Assembly (NCBI GenBank): GCA_038503035.1 | Contig: JAVSML010018938.1 | Location: forward strand, 1-64,000 | Direction of reading: 5' to 3' | Length of the DNA stretch: 64,000 nt | Source of the DNA: Crocodylus rhombifer | Lineage: Eukaryota; Chordata; Crocodylia; Crocodylidae | Shown: positions 58,173 to 64,000 of the stretch, piece by piece | How positions within the stretch are numbered: position 1 is the first letter of the stretch | How the letters are laid out: each line of letters begins with the position of its first letter | Notes under the pieces: model-generated | What the model was told of the DNA's origin: nothing | The model's database searches: none | What the model saw: the letters and a program-made list of their open reading frames with translations, nothing else | Position numbers and translations under genes: made by a program

Positions 58173-58347
58173 CAGCAGTTCTGAACTGGGGGTACATGTA
58201 CCCCCAGGAAGTACATGAGATCTATTTCATACATTGCCCAACATAGGTCGATGGGCCTAAAAAATTAATTTCCCATTGAAAGTGGGCATATGAAGTCTCA
58301 CTCTGAGACCAAGGGGTATGTCAACTGAAAAAGGTTCAGAACCACTG
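58173..58347. mobile_element. hAT-type MITE, 175 bp, perfect target duplication
   Basis: Ends CAGCAGTTCTGAACTGGGGG and, reverse complement, CAGTGGTTCTGAACCTTTTT are inverted repeats. ATCTAGAG occurs exactly on both sides (58165-58172 and 58348-58355). It is nested in the 57612-60164 insertion. Confidence 0.88.
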
Positions 58348-58499
58348 ATCTAGAGCCATGTTTTATTGCTATATTTACAATGTTAAAGCAACTTGGAAGC
58401 CTACAAGTGTCACTATAAACATAACAAAATACATTTTAAATATATATTTTGATGTTTTCTTTTGGTTTTCTTCTCACGTGATGTGTGTGTGATGGAGGG

Positions 58500-59350
58500 G
58501 ATGTGGGTCAGTCTCTGGGGGAGGGATTGTAGGGGTGCTGCTTAGGAGAGATGGGTCCCCTGCTCCCCACCGGGTCCAAAGCCCACCCCACCAGGGGCTA
58601 CTGCTCCCCATCCACCCCCACCCACCCTGCACAGCCAGAGCTTACCAGCAGCAGCAGTGGCATTTGGAGCACTTAAAGCCTCATGGCAGAGCCACCCGCA
58701 CAGCAGGGTGTGGGGCAGCAGGGCTCGGCGCAGGTCATTTGGCACCTGCACTGCTGCATTGTGCAGGTGCAGCCCAGCTCAGCAGGGTACCACACAGCAC
58801 TGTGCGCTGTCTGGCAGCTTGGAGCACTCTGGCTGTCACCTGGGGCCAGCAGCGCTCAGCCCCAGTGGCCCTGAGCTGCCCAATGTGTAGTGCCCTGCTG
58901 AGCTGCCGCTGCCGTATTGCATGGGTCCAGTGGGGGTGCTCTGCCATGAGGCTCCAAGTGGCCGACTGCCGCTGCTAATGCTGGTGAGTGTGGGCTGTGC
59001 GGGGGTCAGGTCCAGGTGGGGAAGCGAGCAGGGAGCTGGGGGAATGAACAGTGGGGCTGAGGCCAGGTGTGGTAGGGCAGCCCCCCCCCCCCCATGGTCC
59101 CTTCTCCCCTCCTCCAGCCCCCCCAATCTCCTACTTACCTGGCACAAAGCCAGGTCCCCACAGCCTGCACCGCTGCCTGCCCTGCACAAGTAGACAGCGT
59201 GATGCAGCACCAGGCCAAGGACCAGCCATAGAGATGCTCTGGCTAGCTACCAGAGCAGCTCTATGGCAGACCCAAGCCTCCGGTTGCCTCAGGGCATGGA
59301 CCATGCCCTGCCCTGCTTTTTTCCCCACCTCCAGGGTATTTTTTGGTACC
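58500..59350. other. GC-rich interior with poly-C run
   Basis: It is rich in CAGCA/TGCTG and CCC runs (poly-C at about 59080-59092), with overlapping frames on both strands. Compositional bias explains the frames. I see no domain. Confidence 0.45.
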
Positions 59351-60172
59351 TGACTCTCCAGATATCAAGTTTTGCCCCCATGCTGCAAATATGCAGCTCA
59401 GGGAACATTTTTTGTTCCTGCATGCGTGTCTTGCAGCGACTCAAAGGGGTCTGACGTGCTGTTAGAGACACATGTGTGCTTCTGTGGACAGGCCATGTGG
59501 GTTCCCATTTGAAATCTCTGGGCACATCCCAATGAGCATGCACTTGCAGTTTGCTGCACCTCAAACCCATATGAGGCACTACAAACCACACATGGTGCAT
59601 GTGCACCCATTTGCTGCCCTGCTAATTTGAAGCACAGTGGCAGGGTTTTGACATCTGGAGATCCCGGTGTCAACCCCTCCCCCCCCCCACATACAAACTG
59701 CTGCTAAAAAAAAAAAAAAGCACACCAGCATGTGGCACCAGAAACAGAGCCTGGCTAGCCAGGGCCATGCTCTGGCTGCCTGCCAGACTCTGAGCAACTG
59801 GCTCAGTGCTGCTGATGCCCTGGGAGCCCCCCAGACCCATGGTACAGCTGCTGAGGCCAGCACAGGTTCAGGCTCCAGCCTCCCCTGCCCCACCTACGTC
59901 AATTTGGTGCACGCCAGAGCACGCATACAGGAGCGTATCTGGGAACAAATAGCAGGAGCGGCACGTGTTTCCCAGAGGACAGACAGTGGTACAAATATGT
60001 GCCTTTGCACATGCCTGCTCACCAGAATGCACCCTCTGAGTGTATCTTGTGAATCATCAGTATTTGCATGCCTAACAATGCTAATAATGTGTGGCACCCT
60101 GTAGCACCTTAAAAGGATCTCACAGCATTCCAGGATGCTGCGACACCCTGGTTGAGAATCAGAGTTTTAGAA

Positions 60173-61003
60173 TGAGAGTGTAGGTGAAATGGGGGTCTGA
60201 ACCTCACCGAGGTGTTTGAATACCCCCATAATACAGAGTACTAAACACATATAAACTCTATATTAAAATGATTAGGGTTCCAAAGCCAAGCACTAAATAG
60301 GTAGGCTGTACCAAAATTAAGGTTGTTCATATCTCCTTATCTTAGCTTCTTTTGAATATATGCATTACAGCAGTCTAAAATGAAATAACCACATGCTATT
60401 TTCACGCCCCCCCTGCAGCTGGCTTATTACATGTACGTGATGCCTGAGGTTACCTTAAGCTGCAAGGAGGGTTGATTCTAGGTGTGGGGAAAGTGTGGTT
60501 TGAACTCACCTTTGCCCAATTCTGTCAAGAGTAGAATTGGCAGGAAGGAGCAGCTGGCTCACCCTACTGAACCTGAGCAGGGCTTGCTATTATTTTAATA
60601 TCATAATGTGAACCAATCCACGACTGCTTCAGCTATTGTGAAGTGCTTTTTATCTTCTCTTTTTAACCACAAAGATATATTTTTTCCAGCTAGGAATCCT
60701 TAAGGGGGAAAAATATCAAACTACAAGAAGGCTGAGGAACTCTGAAATATAGGTCACGTGAGTGTCAGGAGGGAGTCCACATTTTTTCACATTCCCATCC
60801 TTTGATATTAACATAATAAAGTTGCATGCAAAATGTCCCATGACAATGAGCCCATCACAAATCTACACAGTTTCACCTGACAAGGGCTAGGTAACTTGCT
60901 TATTTTAACAGCCTGAAGGGAAATTATTCTTCCTATTGAAAGTTTAATAGTTTTGAGCATAGTGAATGCTCCTTAGTAGCCAACACTCTTTAGAAATGAA
61001 TCA
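60173..61003. other. AT-rich sequence, no feature recognised
   Basis: No supported repeat or coding signal. Confidence 0.4.
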
Positions 61004-61011
61004 CTGAGAAT

Positions 61012-61971
61012 TAGAGGTGCACCAATACATCGGTCCAAGATCAGATCGGTACCAATATAAAGAAAACTGTTTGTGTCAGATATTGGCCTGATGGGGCTGA
61101 TAATTTGGCCAATAAATGCCCATGCTGTGCACAACCACAGCAAAGCACTCAGGCAGCTGGGAGCACAGCCCAGCAGTGTGGAGAGCTGCCTCCAGCTGGT
61201 CAGTCTGTTGTGATGGAAGGGGAGGAAGGGCCACGGGGGCACAGATCAACACCCTCCACAGTGAGGAAGGGGGCAGGGGCAGGTGTTACCCAGGCAGGGC
61301 AGGGCAGGGCAGGGCAGGGCAGGGCAGGGCAGGAGGGGGTGGGGACAAAACCATGTGCTTCCTGGATCCGCGCAGGGTGGGACGGGGCAGGCTGTACAGG
61401 GATCTTCTCTGTGGGGACTGGGCTCAGAGTGGGCACTGGCAGCACTGGGATGATGCAGCATCCACCCCAAATTTTGCTGCAGCTCTGCTCCCAGCACTGC
61501 TGCCACCAGCTGCCCTGCGCAGCCCCAGCAATTCCCAGCATGTGTGTGGAGGTGAGGCATTCAGCCGGATGGCTGGCGGCAGCAGTGCTGGGGGCAGAGT
61601 GGCAGTGAAATCTGGGGTGGATGTTGTATCCTCCCAGCGCTGCTGGCGCCTGCTCCAAGCCAAGCCCCACACAGGCTCGGCTGCAGCCCGCCTCACCCCA
61701 CACAGATCCGGGGGACATCCTCCCTCCCCAGTACCCTCCCAGGGTGCAAGCAGCAGTAGGAGCCACCCTCTCCCCCAACAAGCTGCGGCTCTTCCCCCCC
61801 ACCCTACCTGGGCAGTGTCTATCCCTGCCCCCCTCCCTCCCCGCAGCATTGATCTGCACCCCAACACCCCTTCCACCACACTGGACTTACCAGCTGGAGG
61901 CAGCTGTATCAGAAGTCAGATTGGTATCAGCCGATACGCCTTCTTAAACATCAGCTATTGGTGCACCTCTA
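61012..61971. mobile_element. hAT-type element, 960 bp, perfect target duplication
   Basis: It starts TAGAGGTGCACCAATA and ends TATTGGTGCACCTCTA, a perfect 16-bp inverted repeat apart from further imperfect pairing inside. CTGAGAAT is duplicated exactly (61004-61011 and 61972-61979). Inside are a (GGCAG)n tandem run at about 61291-61332 and a large inverted repeat (GATGCAGCATCCACCCCAAA near 61453 against TGGGGTGGATGTTGTATCC near 61613). Long open frames on both strands (308 and 219 codons) follow from these repeats and are not genes. Confidence 0.9.
61291..61332 (+). repeat. (GGCAG)n tandem run
   Basis: About eight GGGCA/GGCAG units run inside the hAT element at 61012-61971. Confidence 0.9.
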
Positions 61972-61979
61972 CTGAGAAT

Positions 61980-63045
61980 GCCTCTGCAAAACATTTTGAG
62001 GTAGTTTCTATCATTCAAGCTGACTGGTATCCCAAAGTATAACCCCCATGCACTCAAAATTACCAGGTTTTTAAAATAATAATAAAAGTCTTCATCAGAC
62101 TTCTGGTATTTGGTACTAAAGCTTCTAGGGTATATTTGTTTCTAGTCTTTTCTCCAAAGATGAAGGATAGAATTTTTTTTTTTTAAATGGAAGCTGAGAT
62201 TCTCTCCTCATGCCATGACTGGTATATTAGTCTTGAAGAAAAGGACTAGCTATCATGATGCACTTTACCAACTATTGTGAAACGTAGTCAGAGTCAGCAA
62301 ATTGTAACTAGCTTATGTAGGAGAGATCTTGAAGGACAGCACTAGTCAGGGAGAGAAATGGGCCATCTCAATCTGGGCATTAGTTAATTTATGCCATTAT
62401 AGAAAAAATTGTTCTATTAGATAATTTGCAGAGACTGTTCTTGCATCTGCCAGAAGTGCCCTGCTGTATCTTCTAAAATGACTAAAAACTACAGAACAAA
62501 CCCAGCATGCCTCTTTGGAATCAGCCATCTATGCAAGAAACCCAGCTCACATAGCAGAGCAAAAACGAAGAGTCAAACCCTACCCCCAAATCATACAACT
62601 GTAAAATGTACAAATTACGTTTGGAGTTCTTTTCTTTGCTTTCCAATTTTTCAGCCTTGAGGAGGCCAAGTTTTCAAGTTTTCTCTACAGTTACAAAGGC
62701 TAGAAAATTAGTTTTTGCTTAAAGGAAAGCCAAAGTTCTCACAGCATCACATGACTCCAGGAGCTAGAGCTTTAAGAAAAAACACAAGGGAGTAAAGGTA
62801 CATTCAGAGCATGTTTTCATGGCAGCCACCAGTTGCTTTAATCCATCATATGCTCTTTACTAGCCTGTTTCCCCACAACTCCATCTTTGGAAGTAGGCTG
62901 ATGCTCATATCAGAGCTGGTGTTAAGAAAGTTATACTTATTATCTTGCTCCCTCACAGCATCCATTCTGAAGCCTTATAAGACCTCTCATTTCTCTACAC
63001 CATACATGGCCCACTCCCAAATCAGTAGGCTCAGGGTACCATCCT
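61980..63045. other. No feature recognised
   Basis: No supported coding or repeat signal. Confidence 0.4.
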
Positions 63046-64000
63046 TGGCAGAGTGGGGATCCCTGACTAGCCAGTGCTAATCTCTCCCCGCAACCACCGC
63101 TTATGGGCACGCTGCCCACCTGTCTCTCCTGCCATGCCTTTGATGACTCATAATTAAGATGTTAATTAGGTGGGAGGCTACCCATTTTTTGCCCCGATGC
63201 CAGGGGGTGCTATCTGCAGCTCTGTTCGTCTCCTACACTGGAGCCCAAGCCTCGCAGATGGCATCCAGATGACACAATGCTCCTGCCTACAGCCAAGCCA
63301 AGCTTAGGACTCATCAGGGCCTCAGACATAAACATTCATACCGCTCTCCTCTTACTAGGGCCTCTAACACTCCACTCTCTCTCACAAGGTCTCTTTCACG
63401 TGTTGACAACTTGTACTGCCTTGCTCCCTCTTGGAGCGGGCCCCTTCAGCCACAGGCTTTAGCTAGCTCATACCTTGGGTGGCAAACGTACCGTCTTTTG
63501 GGCCTTTCCCGTGACCCTCATCGGGGTAGTGGCCAGCCAATTACCCGACCAGGTCTAAGCTTGCCCTGGCCCCTTCCCAGGGCAACTCTATACACTCAAG
63601 TGATACTGGGCTCCCACACCTCTGGTTTTCACCCCCTCACTGGGGCTCCTCATCTCTGCCCCCTCACTGGGGCTTCACACTGTCCCCGCACTGGGGTTTC
63701 ACCTCTGCCCCACTTTCTTGGGCCACCCCTCACTGAGGCATTCTTAACCCACACCACAACTGGTGCTCCAGGGTCTCACTCCCCCACTGGGGCAGCAGGT
63801 CACTGTGCTCTACTACAGCTCTTACTTTAGACCCACTCAGCCTCCCAGCAGTGTTGGACTCACCCCTCTCTCAGACTGAGCCTCCCTTACTTAGGCTGTG
63901 GCCCAAACTGAAGCCTCAAGTATCTGGAGACATATCTTGGTCTCCCCTCACTGGGGCCACCCCCTTACTGGGGCTCCTCATCTCTGCCCCCCTCACTGGG
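63046..64000 (+). mobile_element. LTR related to 8750-9903, cut by window end
   Basis: TGGCAGAGTGGGGATCC, CTCTCCTGCCATGCC and the ATTAAGATGTTAATTAG region parallel the first 200 bp of the LTR at 8750 (CAGAGTGGGGCC, CTCCTGCCATG, TCAATTAAG). From about 63645 the sequence becomes a degenerate tandem of CCCTCACTGGGGCT units. The 3' end and any internal region lie beyond 64000. Confidence 0.5.
63645..64000 (+). repeat. Degenerate CTCACTGGGGC tandem repeat
   Basis: CACTGGGG recurs at least eight times with variable spacing inside the LTR-like sequence. It resembles the irregular GGCGCCCC/GGGCC repeats at 9040-9280 of the related LTR. Confidence 0.6.

Larger units (their letters stand above)
57612..60164. 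mobile_element. Composite hAT insertion, 2553 bp
   Basis: Both flanks carry the perfect 8-bp duplication TTTTAGAA (57604-57611 and 60165-60172). The outer parts (57612-57765 and 60034-60164) match the two halves of the 302-bp element at 1207-1508 in reverse orientation. The middle (about 57766-60033) is unrelated, GC-rich and starts GGGCACGTCCACACATG. It looks like one or more later insertions, or the body of a longer family member. It contains the small MITE at 58173-58347. No transposase is seen. Confidence 0.75.

Noticed and set aside
61116..62042. 308-codon open frame (+) with an opposing 219-codon frame (-)
   Set aside because: Both lie inside a hAT element with perfect target duplication and arise from an internal inverted repeat and a (GGCAG)n run; no domain is recognisable.

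Overview
The window reads as vertebrate nuclear DNA: intron-bearing, gene-poor and full of decayed interspersed repeats. Many CR1 LINE copies of different ages, MIR-type core SINEs, hAT elements with 8-bp target duplications and TGT...ACA solo LTRs point to a sauropsid. A crocodilian is favoured over a turtle because of the CR1 3' ends, but this is inference from repeat style.

Region 1 (about 1-22,470) is a tandem array of related units. Each unit appears to run: promoter plus first coding exon; pyrimidine-rich intron; second (last) coding exon; 3' UTR; then two conserved downstream blocks. Two units look intact and encode small unrecognised proteins: exons 6502-6584 + 7492-7786 (125 aa) and 20136-20218 + 20966-21329 (148 aa). 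The two proteins align without a gap over residues 1-85, 42 of 85 identical, across an intron of identical phase. Both first exons follow an inverted CCAAT box and a CRE-like TGATGTCA at the same spacing. A third unit (8336-11220) is a broken copy. More decayed remnants lie at 1-60, about 427-510 and 2095-2140. The array is interrupted by many insertions, including an old CR1 (3335-5810) that itself holds three younger insertions, a 1154-bp solo LTR (8750-9903), a 666-bp repeat, several hAT elements and a hAT transposase relic (18722-19895). One candidate host-gene exon lies on the minus strand at 17735-17803.

Region 2 (about 22,470-64,000) shows no confident host gene. It holds a TIR family with the motif TCTACACATG (four copies), hAT elements, MIRs, CR1 fragments, a second copy of the 666-bp repeat, an LTR at 48831-49888, a long CR1 with endonuclease and reverse transcriptase (51085-54325, minus strand), a foldback element (55855-56555), a 2.55-kb composite hAT insertion (57612-60164), a 960-bp hAT element with a perfect 8-bp target duplication (61012-61971) and the start of another LTR (63046-64000). 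About 180 bp at 47281-47460 recurs inverted at 55476-55640.

No rRNA, tRNA, CRISPR or bacterial-type feature was seen. All alignments were made by eye, so boundaries given as approximate are so.
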